DNA of 40,459 nt, from the NCBI GenBank assembly GCA_036940085.1, contig JALLBK010000136.1, positions 1 through 40,459 of the forward strand, given 5' to 3'. The stretch is from Discostella pseudostelligera (lineage: Eukaryota > Bacillariophyta > Thalassiosirophyceae > Thalassiosirales > Thalassiosiraceae). The notes below the pieces were generated by a model, which was not told where the DNA came from, did not search any database, and saw only the letters and a program-made list of their open reading frames with translations. The position numbers were made by a program, and so were the translations under genes. Every line of letters starts with the position of its first letter. The stretch's first letter is position 1. Of this stretch, positions 9,142-19,060 are shown piece by piece.

Positions 9142-11073
9142 CTACACTTGACACGAGACCTGAGCAAGCAAATCCTCCTCGATTCCATCCAATAAATCAA
9201 AATCAGAAGCATCAAACACCGTTCCATCACTGCTTATGCTTTGTAGGTACGGTGTCGGTTCGGGAGAAAATTGCAACTGGATCGCTATTGGAATAATGAA
9301 TACTCCATTCGCCTTGGCTTCGGTCGCGGCCACTTCCGCAGATTCCTTTGGCATATCCTTCGGCTCGGAAGGATATCCATCCGTAATTAGTAGCATAATG
9401 TTCTTCCTAGTACGTTCCGTAGAGGATAGGAGAGAGGAATGGCATGCACTAATGGCATCGGCATGATTCGTTTTCCCTCCAGTATAGATCAGCCCATCCA
9501 ACGCCACCAACATATCCTCCGGAGATGCCAAATCCAAGTCCAACGTGGCATTATTTCCAAAACTAACCAGTGAATAGGATTGTGTTACCGGTAGCATTTC
9601 CAAGGAACTGATGATGAGTTTTGAGAATTCAATCACTTCATAAAAGTTAGTGCAACATATGGCCGTGTCCTCTCCAATACCACCAGCGATAGACTCGAGA
9701 CAGATTGTTTCGGGTTCACAGGAATAACATTCGAAGCCAGTATTACCGTTGCAGACTGATCCACTCATATCTAAAGCAATGCACAAATTAAAATCATTGT
9801 AATTCGTCTCACACGTGGGCTTGAGTGTGGGAGACAACGATGGCATGATTGATGTTGTGGGAAGGTCAGTTTGTGGTAATGATGTCGGTGAAATCGCCAC
9901 CACTGCCTCCTCCGGCTTTTGTGAAATATTTGAAGTACTCGATGGCAGAATCGTTGGCATCGAGGTAGGTTGTTGACGTTGTAGCTGTTGTAGCTGTTGT
10001 TGTTGTGTTGGACTTGACGAGTAAGAGGGCACAATGGTTGGAACGCTTCCTACATCGCTAGCAATGTTAATGTCGACTACCGTTGATTTCCGTCCTCCAC
10101 TTCCACCCAAAGTGACACCGAGGATAATTGCAAGTAGTGATACAAGCAAAATGAATGTCATTGTCCATTTCAACGCCTTCAAATGGTGCGATTGCTTGGC
10201 TACATCCCATTCTGGCAACTCTTCTATCGATGGAGGAAGAAGAAGTGCAGAAGATGATGAGATGTTGACTTTGCATTCTTCGGAGTGTTTTGACAGAGTA
10301 CTGTGCTCATCCTTCTCCACCTCAGTGGTGTGTTCCTCCTGCATCTGTTGTTTGACTGACGTTTCTTGTCTTTCCACTTGATCCAATCTACTGTTTTCAG
10401 TATCCGCAGATGATACTGGATGTAGAGGGAGATAGTGTTGGCTTGCATGATCATCATTGCTGTTGTTGTCATCATTTGTCGTGTCATTGTCTGAACCATT
10501 CTTTATTCTTCGTCTTTCTCTTCGAGCGTGATAATTCAACATTTTTTCGTCACATTTGCTTGCCTCATTCAGATTCAACTTGCCAATCTTTCTCTCATTT
10601 CGGTTCACTTCCAGCATCCCCTCATCAATCGAATCCTTCCTCTCAATCTGCCCACCCTCTGATATCTCATCACGTGTCATAACAGTACGTCGCCAATTGG
10701 AATTGTTGTACCGTCCAGCCAATTCCTCGGCACTCAATCCCTGCACAACGGTACCAGCGGCATGAGAGGAGTATCCCTCCGTCTTTTTGGCTTTGGCGAC
10801 AAATCTCCACCGTGGAATTTCGGGTGCAATCGTCGTCATACTTGAATGATTACTATTCACCGCAGTTGACGTATTTGTTGTTGTCGAAGTATCTGCTGCC
10901 GACTCGGTAGGCGTAGCTGTCATTGGAATTGTTTTTGTGGCGGCCGCGGTGGTGGTGATAGCAGTTGTTGTCGTCGAAGTTGCTGCTGCGGCGGGCAGTG
11001 TGGTCGGTTCACTGTCATTGCCATTTCTGAAATTGCGGCTGATGTTGATGTCGTCGTCGTCGTGATCATCCAT
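9142..11073 (-). CDS. Single-pass membrane protein with extracellular vWA domain (643 aa)
   Basis: The N-terminal 300 residues are low-complexity (Thr/Ala, then Asn/Asp-rich) and probably cytosolic. One transmembrane helix lies at about 304-324 (MTFILLVSLLAIILGVTLGG) with basic residues before it, so the rest is probably lumenal or extracellular. A Gln and Pro/Thr/Ser-rich stalk (about 345-420) leads to a von Willebrand factor A domain (about 430-640). The metal-site (MIDAS) motif DMSGS is at 435-439, a candidate Thr in the TGGKT segment (531-535), and ITDG at 563-566. A Cys-rich insert (C441-C474) follows the first strand. vWA domains bind protein ligands through Mg2+. The Pro/Thr stalk resembles the secreted proteins encoded just downstream. 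No intron is needed. Confidence 0.88.
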   Translation of the reverse strand: MDDHDDDDINISRNFRNGNDSEPTTLPAAAATSTTTTAITTTAAATKTIPMTATPTESAADTSTTTNTSTAVNSNHSSMTTIAPEIPRWRFVAKAKKTEGYSSHAAGTVVQGLSAEELAGRYNNSNWRRTVMTRDEISEGGQIERKDSIDEGMLEVNRNERKIGKLNLNEASKCDEKMLNYHARRERRRIKNGSDNDTTNDDNNSNDDHASQHYLPLHPVSSADTENSRLDQVERQETSVKQQMQEEHTTEVEKDEHSTLSKHSEECKVNISSSSALLLPPSIEELPEWDVAKQSHHLKALKWTMTFILLVSLLAIILGVTLGGSGGRKSTVVDINIASDVGSVPTIVPSYSSSPTQQQQLQQLQRQQPTSMPTILPSSTSNISQKPEEAVVAISPTSLPQTDLPTTSIMPSLSPTLKPTCETNYNDFNLCIALDMSGSVCNGNTGFECYSCEPETICLESIAGGIGEDTAICCTNFYEVIEFSKLIISSLEMLPVTQSYSLVSFGNNATLDLDLASPEDMLVALDGLIYTGGKTNHADAISACHSSLLSSTERTRKNIMLLITDGYPSEPKDMPKESAEVAATEAKANGVFIIPIAIQLQFSPEPTPYLQSISSDGTVFDASDFDLLDGIEEDLLAQVSCQV

Positions 11074-12178
11074 GATGTTGGCTTAGATTACAGGCCGAAA
11101 CAACATGATGCCAGGGAGATAATGGAAGCAGAAGCAATGACGCGCGCTGGCAGTGTTGGGTGGAATGCTTGTCCACACAAGCACAAGATGGTCCATCTCC
11201 CACGCCACGACGTAAAAAGAGTTCTTCCATTTTCGCCTCAAAATTTCTTATTGAAAAAGAAGCACACCTCTACTCTCTAGAGAGGCGCCTGCCATGCAAG
11301 TACATGCAAATCAGCGATATGCTATGATCTACTTACTTATCTATCTATCCCGGGGGTTTCCCCCCCGGACCCCTAAACAGAGCTCTCCCCTCTCCCCGCA
11401 CCCCTCCAAAAAAGGAGTCTGTCCTTCAGCGTCGAAGGTACTGATTCCTACGTGAAAGTCTGGCCGTCCCAGCCGGAAAAGTTCCACGCGGAGACTGACT
11501 GACTGACTGACTGACTGACTGACTGACTGACTGACTGACTGACTGACGACTGACTGAGAAATATTTTACTACGAGCCTTTCTAGAATTTACATAGGTCCT
11601 ACGTAGGCTTCTGTAGGCTCTCGTATGAAATCTCACAACTGTCTCGCTGCGGACCTATGTAATGAAATGGGAGTAGCTTACTGCATCTGTTGATTCACTT
11701 CATCTCTGTCGCTGTCAAAGTCGGTGGTTACGGCGATAGGGAGCGCTGTGGGGAGACGGAAGCCACTCTAGCAGCGCATCATGAGCCGCCCTCGCGGTCG
11801 TCCGTCACCATGTCGTACTAATAGTGCCCATTTTACTCAACAAGGGAGCGGTAGATCTCAACAATCAACCGGTCAGCACAGGATGAAAGTGAACGGTGAG
11901 ATGTTTGTGGTGTGGGTGGACATAGTGCACATATCATTATTATCTACAGCAATAATAATACAACTACAAAGGCTGCGGTAATGATATGACACCACCAGTA
12001 CTACTCAATGTAGAGAGAAAAATCTGTCGGGTGTCGATTGTACAATAGTGAGTGAAGCTCATTCAAAAACTACGGCGGTGGACAGCTTTCGGTAACAGCA
12101 CTTCTACTATTTGTTGGTGCAAATTGCAAGTATATATGGCAGGTACGAGCTTATTCTATGAACTATACTCCTATCTGC
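11074..12178. other. Intergenic with tetranucleotide repeat and inverted repeats
   Basis: No convincing gene. It contains a C/G-rich stretch with a palindromic CCGGGGGTTTCCCCCCCGG-like core near 11349-11368, a (GACT)n microsatellite, and a 12-bp inverted repeat (11588-11599 with 11651-11662). A short plus-strand frame starting at 11781 has no recognisable content. Confidence 0.4.
11493..11547. repeat. (GACT)n microsatellite, ~55 bp
   Basis: About 13-14 uninterrupted copies of GACT, followed by a broken copy (GACGACTGACTGAG). Confidence 0.95.
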
Positions 12179-13479
12179 TTATTGAAACAAATCTGAAAGC
12201 TTTTTCTTTTTGCCGGGCTTCTTTGGATCCTTCTTTTTGCCGGGCTTCTTGGGATCCTTCTTTGCAGCCTTTGGATTCTTGGGCTTTGGATTCGGTTTCG
12301 GGCGGGGTTTCTACCAGGGTTATCGAATACGTAATGATATATTATGAGAGCTGTTAGAAATGGCGACAAAGTGGTATGAATAAAATGGAAGCAATACAAA
12401 TAGTGTGGGAAACACATACCGATTGTTTCGGGCAGGGGCAACATTTCTTTTTCTTTCCCTGAAATAGTAAGATGTAGGTTAGTCATTAGCACACACACGA
12501 AATTGTAATATCTCAACTATTCTCAACATACCGTTTTCGCTGAACATTTACATTTACATTTCTCCTTTTTAGTAGGGCGAGATGTTGTTTGTTTCCTCAC
12601 CGTAGGGCGAGGTGTTTTATCCTTCCTCCTCACAGTCGTAGGGCGAGGTGTTTTTGGATTCCTCGTAGGGCGAGGTGTTGCCACAGGCGTAGGTGGTGGT
12701 GTTTGAGCGGGAGAGATAAGACCAGGAGTTGGTAATGGAGTTGGCGGTGCGGTTGGAGTATGAGTTGGTATAGACGTCGTTGGACTAGATTCAGTTGGTT
12801 TTGCAGTGGTGGGGATAGCGGAAGTGGGAAGATTAGTTGGCAAGGCAGTGGTCGGAGAGAGTGTTGGCCCGAGCGTTGGTTGTCCAGTTGGAGAGAGTGT
12901 TGGCCCAAGTGTTGGCTTTTCAGTTGCCCCTTGCAACCTTCTTTGTGCTCCGGTAAAAGATTCTATTGTTAGTGTGGCGTCGACGCTCCTGGAGCCTGGT
13001 ACGGCTGGACGGTAGATATCGATATCTCCGGCGGTGGAAGTCTGGTACCGATGTTAGGCGAAATGATGATGAAGCATTCTCTCCATAAGCTATGAAAATT
13101 CGTGAAGAGTAAAACGATGTAGGATATAACTTACCGGCAAGCATGGCGTACTATCCCTCGTCCAAGCCAGCTCGGAATTGATCGAGCCCGGAGCATATCC
13201 ATCATTTGAACACAAATCGTCCGAAATACACTGATAATTGTAAAGGTCTGAAGTACTGAACCCACCCTCCGCTTTCAAACCAGACGAAGGGCACTTGCCC
13301 ACGCCCGGTGGCGAGCAAACGACGTAGGAGATTGGAGTGGCAGTGGTCGCCGAGGTTGATGCCCTCTCGCCGATGGCGTAGGTCCTACCCGCTGCATAGT
13401 TGGGATAACAGCCGGCGGAGGAAGCATGAGCATGGCCGAAGATGGCGGCGGCATGCACAATCAACAGTGCCCTAAACAT
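12179..13479 (-). CDS. Array copy 1: secreted Cys/Pro-Thr protein with Lys-rich tail (341 aa, 4 exons)
   Basis: Exons are 13135-13479, 12532-13041, 12420-12458 (39 bp) and 12179-12310; introns of 93, 73 and 109 bp have GT-AG ends, all phase 0. The start is set by homology to the other copies (MFRAL). It has a signal peptide (residues 1 to ~22) and a Cys-rich module (24-113) with NYQCISDDLCSNDGYAPGS and AWTRDSTPC, resembling chitin/cellulose-binding CBM5/12-like modules of diatoms. An RXL-type site (AQRRLQ) comes next, then a Pro/Thr region with a repeated PTLGPTLSPT. The tail has KCKCKCSAKT and KKKKCCPCP, then an exceptionally basic C-terminus of KDPKKPGKK-type repeats ending KKKKLSDLFQ. Secretion and cell-wall/biosilica association are inferred. 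This is the most diverged array member. Confidence 0.82.
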
Positions 13480-14482
13480 GATCGCAATGTTTACCACCAC
13501 TACAGGAACTCTTTCATAAATTGAATTGGGTTATGGTTATGTGTTAGGAGTTAGGAGTACGTGGCTGCGAGAGGTCGGTTCGTGGTTGGTAATGGTAATG
13601 GTGCTTTTGTCCGTCGATCGACGCACAAGAAGTAGTAGTAGTAGTAGGAGTAGTAGTATCAAGTATCTACCTCAGTACTCCTAGTATCTACTTCTACCAA
13701 AGTATGTAGAAGCAAGAGCCTGCAAATTCTTGACATAAAGGAAGGGGCAATTGAAATGACTTTTAGGCGGAAAAATCTCCATCCGGCAGAAATCCATTAC
13801 GGCGGAATCATTACAAAAGTCGAAGAATATGGTTCGTACATATTGCAAAGGCAAAGGGCGCCAAAGGAGGCCAAAGGTCAGATCACATCTCATACTCTTG
13901 CTGCTCTCTTGCAGTCCCTTCTAGTCCCTTGCTCATGTCCGTCTTGGGTGTCGGTGGTGATGGGATCGATGCGACCACCAAATCACCTCCTCGGTCCATC
14001 GTCTTGAGATGTCATGAGAACAAGATAACAGTACATGCATGATGGCAGATGTACAACATTGGCAATTGGCAACAGCAACCGGCACGTTTCATGTCCCTGT
14101 ATTCTGCATTCTGCACGTTGGGGATTTTCAGGTTGGGGTAGTGTTGTCGTAGCATAAGTACTAATACTAATACAATGACGCTTATGAATAAGATAACCAG
14201 AGCTTTAATTGTAGAGTCAATCACACAGCTGGACAGATTCCAATACCTAATACCAAAAACTTCAGAGATATTAAAGAAGGAGGAAGGAGGCCGTGGCAAT
14301 AGTTTCCATGAGAATAGGTATACTTCGTCAATACCACCACGTCGATGTACCAACATAATCTGAAGATGCATAGTATGCGATTATTGTTCTTTCCGTTTCT
14401 CCTCAGACCCTCCTCAATTCAAAAATACGGGTGTCTCTATTTTCCCACCGTCGGTACTTTCACGCGTAATTGTTTGTGGTGT
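13480..14482. other. Spacer between array copies 1 and 2, with shared flanks
   Basis: No gene is seen. A run of AGT repeats lies near 13630-13658. Sequence at about 13710-13820 (GCAAGAGCC, TTGAAATGACTTTTAG, then GGCGGAATCA followed by TACAAAA) is similar to about 15838-15955 upstream of copy 2. It marks a common 5' flank or promoter. Sequence 14362-14482 is similar to 16424-16537 below copy 3 and marks a common 3' flank. Confidence 0.5.
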
Positions 14483-15587
14483 TCAATTGATTCGACCGAT
14501 GTGAGTTCGGCAGCGGTAACATGTTGGCTTTACTACAACAGGTGTACACGGACAAGTGCAATATATCCTTCCAGTCCAGGTCTTTCCCTAGAGAAATTTG
14601 TAATGTATGAAAGGATAGGGGATAGGAGTTTGGCAGATGTTAGTCATCATTGGATGTAAGAACAATGTACATATAAATGATTCATCACGTGAAACGTACT
14701 GCTTTGAAGGCCGCTGATTTGGAATTCTTTGCCTGTTTCGATGCTTTTGACCCCGAGCATGGACATTGACATTGATTCGGAAGACGAGGAATTATCATAA
14801 TTGGCTTCCTCGTTGGGCGGAACGGTTTCGCTGATGTAGGAATCGGAGTTGGTTTTGGAGTTGGTATCGGAGTTGGTATTGAAGTGGCAGTACCGCCGCC
14901 AGGATTGGGAGTTGGTAATAAAGTGGTAGGACTCGGTGTTGCTCCCCTTGGGGTAGGACTACTCGTTTGTAATTGCACTGGAGTTGGTAATGCAGTGGTG
15001 GAATTTGCCGTTGGTTGTGGAGTGCCAGTGCTGGTGGGGACATTAGTTACCAAAGTTGGTTTTGACGAGGTGGGAAGAGCAGTTGGTTGTGGAATGTTTG
15101 TCGCTGTCGGTGTTGGTACAGCAGTGGGAGTATTAGTCGGTGATGTTGGTTGGGATGTCGATGGACCAGTTGTCACTTGTAATTTGCGACTAATAGATTT
15201 CGTGTCGGAAGTATCGGCAGAAGATTCTACATCATTCAGCGATATGGCCTGCTCCTTCTGATTCATCGAGCAAGGCGTACTATCTCTCGTCCAAGCCAGT
15301 TCGGAATTGATCGAGCCCGGAGCATATTCGTCGTTTGAACACATCGTTCCTTCAGAGACACATTGAAAGTTGTACACATCTAAAGACCTGAACCGACCCT
15401 CCGTTTTGAAACCAGACGTGAGCACCGACGCAGATGACCATTCGCCGATGGCGTAGAGCTTACCCGATGCATAGTTGGGATAACAGTCAGCTGCGGAAGC
15501 AGAAACGTGGCCGATTATGGCGACGGCGGAAGCAGAAACGTGGCCGATTATGGCGGCGGCGTGCACAATCGATAGTGCCCTGAACAT
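14483..15587 (-). CDS. Array copy 2: secreted Cys/Pro-Thr protein (330 aa, 2 exons)
   Basis: Exons are 14700-15587 and 14483-14587; the 112-bp intron (GTACGT...CTAG) joins in phase 0, so the apparent stop shortly after the first exon is inside the intron. The signal peptide contains a tandem duplication (AIIGHVSASA twice, residues 12-32). The Cys module (35-106) lacks about 23 residues present in copies 1, 3 and 4 (the TTATPISYVACSSPGVDDC segment) and so has lost two Cys. An RXL-type site (SRKLQ, ~133-137) precedes a Pro/Thr-rich region (140-260). Then come CQCPCSGS and four lysines at three-residue spacing (K281, K284, K287, K290). Exon 2 encodes CTCPC, a valine/proline linker and CYRCRTHIGRIN. 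Confidence 0.87.
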
Positions 15588-16537
15588 GACCGCAAATGGT
15601 TACTACCGCTGCCATAACTCGTATATTATCGAACTGTTCGGAGCTCACGTGCGCAGCGACGGTATGGTGTGGTCTGTGTTGTCTACCATGACGTAGTTCC
15701 CACTAACACTATAAGGTAATCATCATTATCATAGAGTACGGTGTGAAGAGTTCGTCTGTTGCTTGAGTTGTTGTTGTTGGTTCTTGGTGGAGAATTGAGA
15801 ATTGATCGATGTCATCAATCTCTCATCTTCGTACGCAAGCAAGAGCCTTGTGACATTGTAAACGAGAGGGCGGTACATTTTACATACGTGGGAATTTGAA
15901 TTGACTTTTAGCCATCCGGTGGATATCATGAACGGCGGAATCAGTACAAAATTATTTAAAATAGAGCATGTAAAGTTCCGGCTTTCCTCGTGCTAGATAG
16001 GAGTACGATCTATCGTAATACTAATACGATGCCCCATTCCGCAGGCGCCCATCGTCATCGTCGTCACTTCTTTTTGACTCAAAATCAAGGGCACGGTGCG
16101 TGATCACAACATCGTATTGAATTCATTTAGTCCGTCGTCTTGGGGAATACGCTACTGCTCAATAAAGCGGCCACGAAACGGTGTCGTCGCAAATCACCAT
16201 TCGCCACACTTTTTCATTTCACTTACACCTATTCAGGTTGGATTTGTCTCGGATTGGGTGTTGTGTTCGATGCCTTAAGCCCTAATGCATAAACGCTTTG
16301 GGATGAACAGAAAGTGTAGAGATAGTTGTAGAGACAATCAGCATGATGTGTGAAATAAGTTGGATAAGCCATCGGAGAGGAAAGATTTTGCGTTATTTGA
16401 CGATTCCTGATTCCCTAACAATTCGAAGATGCAACAGCATGCGATTATAGTTGTTTCTCCGCATACCCTCCTTTAATGGAAATGAATATAATTATATCAC
16501 CGTCGATACTATCATGCAATGTATTGGTTTTGTGTGT
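15588..16537. other. Spacer between array copies 2 and 3
   Basis: No gene is seen. It carries the duplicated 5' flank of copy 2 (about 15838-15955) and the 3' flank of copy 3 (16424-16537), related to the flanks of the other copies. The rest is unexplained. Confidence 0.45.
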
Positions 16538-17811
16538 TCAACTGAATTGGGTAATATGAGTTCGGCAGCGGTAACATGATGGTGGTGGTACAACAACAGG
16601 TTCACATGGGCACGTGCACAGATTCTGATTCCAATTCCTATTCCGATTCTTTCCAGTCTTGGTCTTTCCCTAGGTTGATTTGCAATTTTGGAATGATAGA
16701 AGTTTGACAAGAGTGAGTCTCGTGGAACGATATGCATGAACATGATTCATCATGTGAAACTTACTGCTTTGGTGGTCGATAATTTGGCCTCTTTGGAATT
16801 TTTTGCATGTTTGGATGATTTTGACCCCGAGCATGGGCACAGGCAATGATTCCGATGACGATGATCTGGCCAATACTGTGGTTTTCTCGTTGGCCTCCTC
16901 GCATCATAACAAGTAGGAAACTGAGTCGGATTCGAAGTTGGTTTGGAAGTAGTAGGACTCGCCGTTGTCGGTCCAACAGAGGTTGGCTGGGTTGATGCTG
17001 ACTGGGGTGTTGGCATGGATGATGTAGGACTCGCGGGGTCGGCAGGATTTGGAGTTGGTATTGATGTTGTAGGACTCGCCGTTGGTTTTGAAGTGCTGGG
17101 TTCAGTAGTTGTTGAAATTGGCTTTTGTGAAGTGGAAGGAACAGTTGGTTTTGAAGTGCTGGGTCCAGTAGTTGTTGAAATTGGCTTCTGTGAAGTGGGA
17201 GGTGCAGTTGGTTTTGAAGTGCTGGGTCCATTAGTTATTGAAGTTGGCTTTTGTGAAGTGATGGTGGGGGTAGGAAGATTTGTCACTGTCGGTGTTGGAA
17301 CAGCAGTGGGAGCATCAGTCGGTGATGTTGGTTGGGATGTCGATGGCCCGGGTGTTGGCCCTTGTAACCTACGGCTAATGGATTTCGTGTCGGAAGTACT
17401 GCCTGCATCGGCAGAAGACTCGTCAGTTCTCAGCAAGACGTCGGCATTCTCCGTCTGTTTCACCGAGCAAGGCTTACTCTCTCTCGCCCAAGCCTGTTGG
17501 GAGTTGATCGAGTCTGGAGCATATCCGTCGTTTGAACACATGCCATCGTCCGAAATGCATTGAAAGTTGTAAATATTTGAAGAACTGAATCCGCCCACCC
17601 TTTTGAAACCAGACGTGTGACAGTCGTCTACCCCCGGTGACGAGCAAGCGACGTAGGAGATTGGTGTGGCAGTGGTCACCGAGGTTGATGCCCACTCGCC
17701 GATGGTGTAGGTCTTGCCCGAATGGAAGGTTGGATGGCACCCGCCGGCGGCATCGGCGGCGGCGCAGCCAACGATTGAGGCGGCATAGACGATTGACAGG
17801 GCCCTGCTCAT
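16538..17811 (-). CDS. Array copy 3: secreted protein with pentalysine cluster (392 aa, 2 exons)
   Basis: Exons are 16765-17811 and 16538-16669; the 95-bp intron (GTAAGT...CTAG) is in phase 0. Order: signal peptide (1 to ~22); Cys module 24-115 with C24, C56, C64, C85, C92 and C115; an RXL-type site SISRRLQ (144-150); a Pro/Thr/Ser region 151-300 including three 21-residue tandem repeats (186-248); CLCPCSGS; then K331, K334, K337, K340 and K343 at exact three-residue spacing. This is the pentalysine-cluster pattern described for silica targeting of Thalassiosira silaffins. Exon 2 encodes a basic GKTKTGKNRNRN stretch, CTCPCEP, VVVPPP and CYRCRTHITQFS. A role as a biosilica- or wall-associated protein is inferred from these motifs only. 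Confidence 0.88.
17068..17256 (-). repeat. 3 x 63-bp in-frame tandem repeat in array copy 3
   Basis: Three consecutive 21-residue units of the form SQKPxSxTxxPSTSKPTxxxT (residues 186-248). Copies 1, 2 and 4 lack this triplication, so it expanded after the duplication of the genes. Confidence 0.85.
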
Positions 17812-18841
17812 GATATGATATTTGATGTGTCCCTCCTCTCCTCTAGTGAGATAGAACCAGACCTGTTATTGATCAGGTGCAGATAGCGAAGATGAGCGCT
17901 GTTCTCATCAATAACGGGCTCTCTCTAGAGAGAGATTCCGCTATGGGGCATTGTCATCGAGAGATAAATAATGATTCTGTGTGGCGTTTGGTCCGCTCTC
18001 TGATGGACGTGGCCCGCCATGAGATGAGCGATCTCATCCACCGTTCACTTCTGGTGTATCTTGCCGCTAGTTCCGAACCCACCTGTATGACCAAAAACAT
18101 AATAACGGAAGATAAAAACAATGGCAATATGCGAGCCCTCATTTCGGTTCATTGCTTGACGATTGAATAGAGCGGGCGGTGCACTTCTAATTCCAACATG
18201 AACGTAGATATTACCCCAATAATTTCTCTTGAGGGGCGTTCTGTGGCAAATTTTTAGGCGAGAGCCTTCTCCGTTGTCTTCCCGCCAAATCTCTTTTTTT
18301 CTCATGCCAAAAATAATCACTCTCCCGCCAAAAGTTACCCTATCTCCCGCCAAATCTATGCCACGTGTCAGCTAGTCTCCCGCCAAATCTATGCCGCGTG
18401 GAAGCACGGATAAGCACGGTCAGTCGCAAGCACGGACAGGTGGAAGTGACGGTCAGGAACGTTTTGTTTAGGAGATATGCCGGGCTCGCTACTCCTGCCA
18501 TTGCATAGTTAGTAGACTTGTAATTATCAGATGCATTACATTACAATAGTGTCAATTATACAGTTTGAATTATGAACTTTGAGCAGCTGAGATCTGAGAT
18601 TTGAGAATAATGCCCACTGAGTTTCCTACTTTCCAAGCGAAGCGTGATTGTTGATGGAATTCCATCCTCAACTTGTTTGCAAAAGATTGTTACACCACCA
18701 ACTCGTGCAACGACCAACTACAAATGGTATCGAAGTATTTTGAATTTTCCCGTTTCTCCTCATACTCTCTCTCTAATGAAAATTAATGTATACTGTTTTT
18801 TATACAATGTTTCAGTCTCAGTATATTTGACCAATATGAGA
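17812..18841. promoter_or_regulatory. Spacer between copies 3 and 4 with E2F-like/G-box-like modules
   Basis: No gene is seen. It holds a 16-bp perfect palindrome (17919-17934). TCCCGCCAAA occurs at 18280-18289, 18323-18332, 18345-18354 and 18378-18387. The last two are followed after four bases by TGCCACGTG (18359-18367) and TGCCGCGTG (18392-18400), giving a 23-bp module repeated 33 bp apart with one mismatch. Which gene it would serve is unclear; copy 3 starts about 470 bp away. Confidence 0.5.
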
Positions 18842-19016
18842 TCAGCAGCGGTAACATGATGGTGGTGGTACAACAACAGGTTCACAGGGACACGGGCAAT
18901 GATTCAGATTCTGATCCCTTCCAGTCGATGACCACCCATCATCATTAGATTTCTTTGCATGTTTGGATGATTTTGACCTTAACCCCGAGCATGGGCATTG
19001 GCATTGATTCGTCGGA

Positions 19017-19060
<44 letters not shown>

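Noticed and set aside
11781..11981. Small plus-strand frame starting MSRPRGRPSP
   Set aside because: No recognisable domain, no supported splice partner and no conservation evidence; kept as intergenic.
13630..13658. AGT repeat as a possible CRISPR or satellite array
   Set aside because: Simple trinucleotide repeat without spacers.
14685..14699. Apparent stop codons just after the main frames of array copies 2 and 3
   Set aside because: They lie just after GTACGT and GTAAGT donors; a downstream exon with the conserved CPC...CYRC tail rejoins in frame, so they are intronic.
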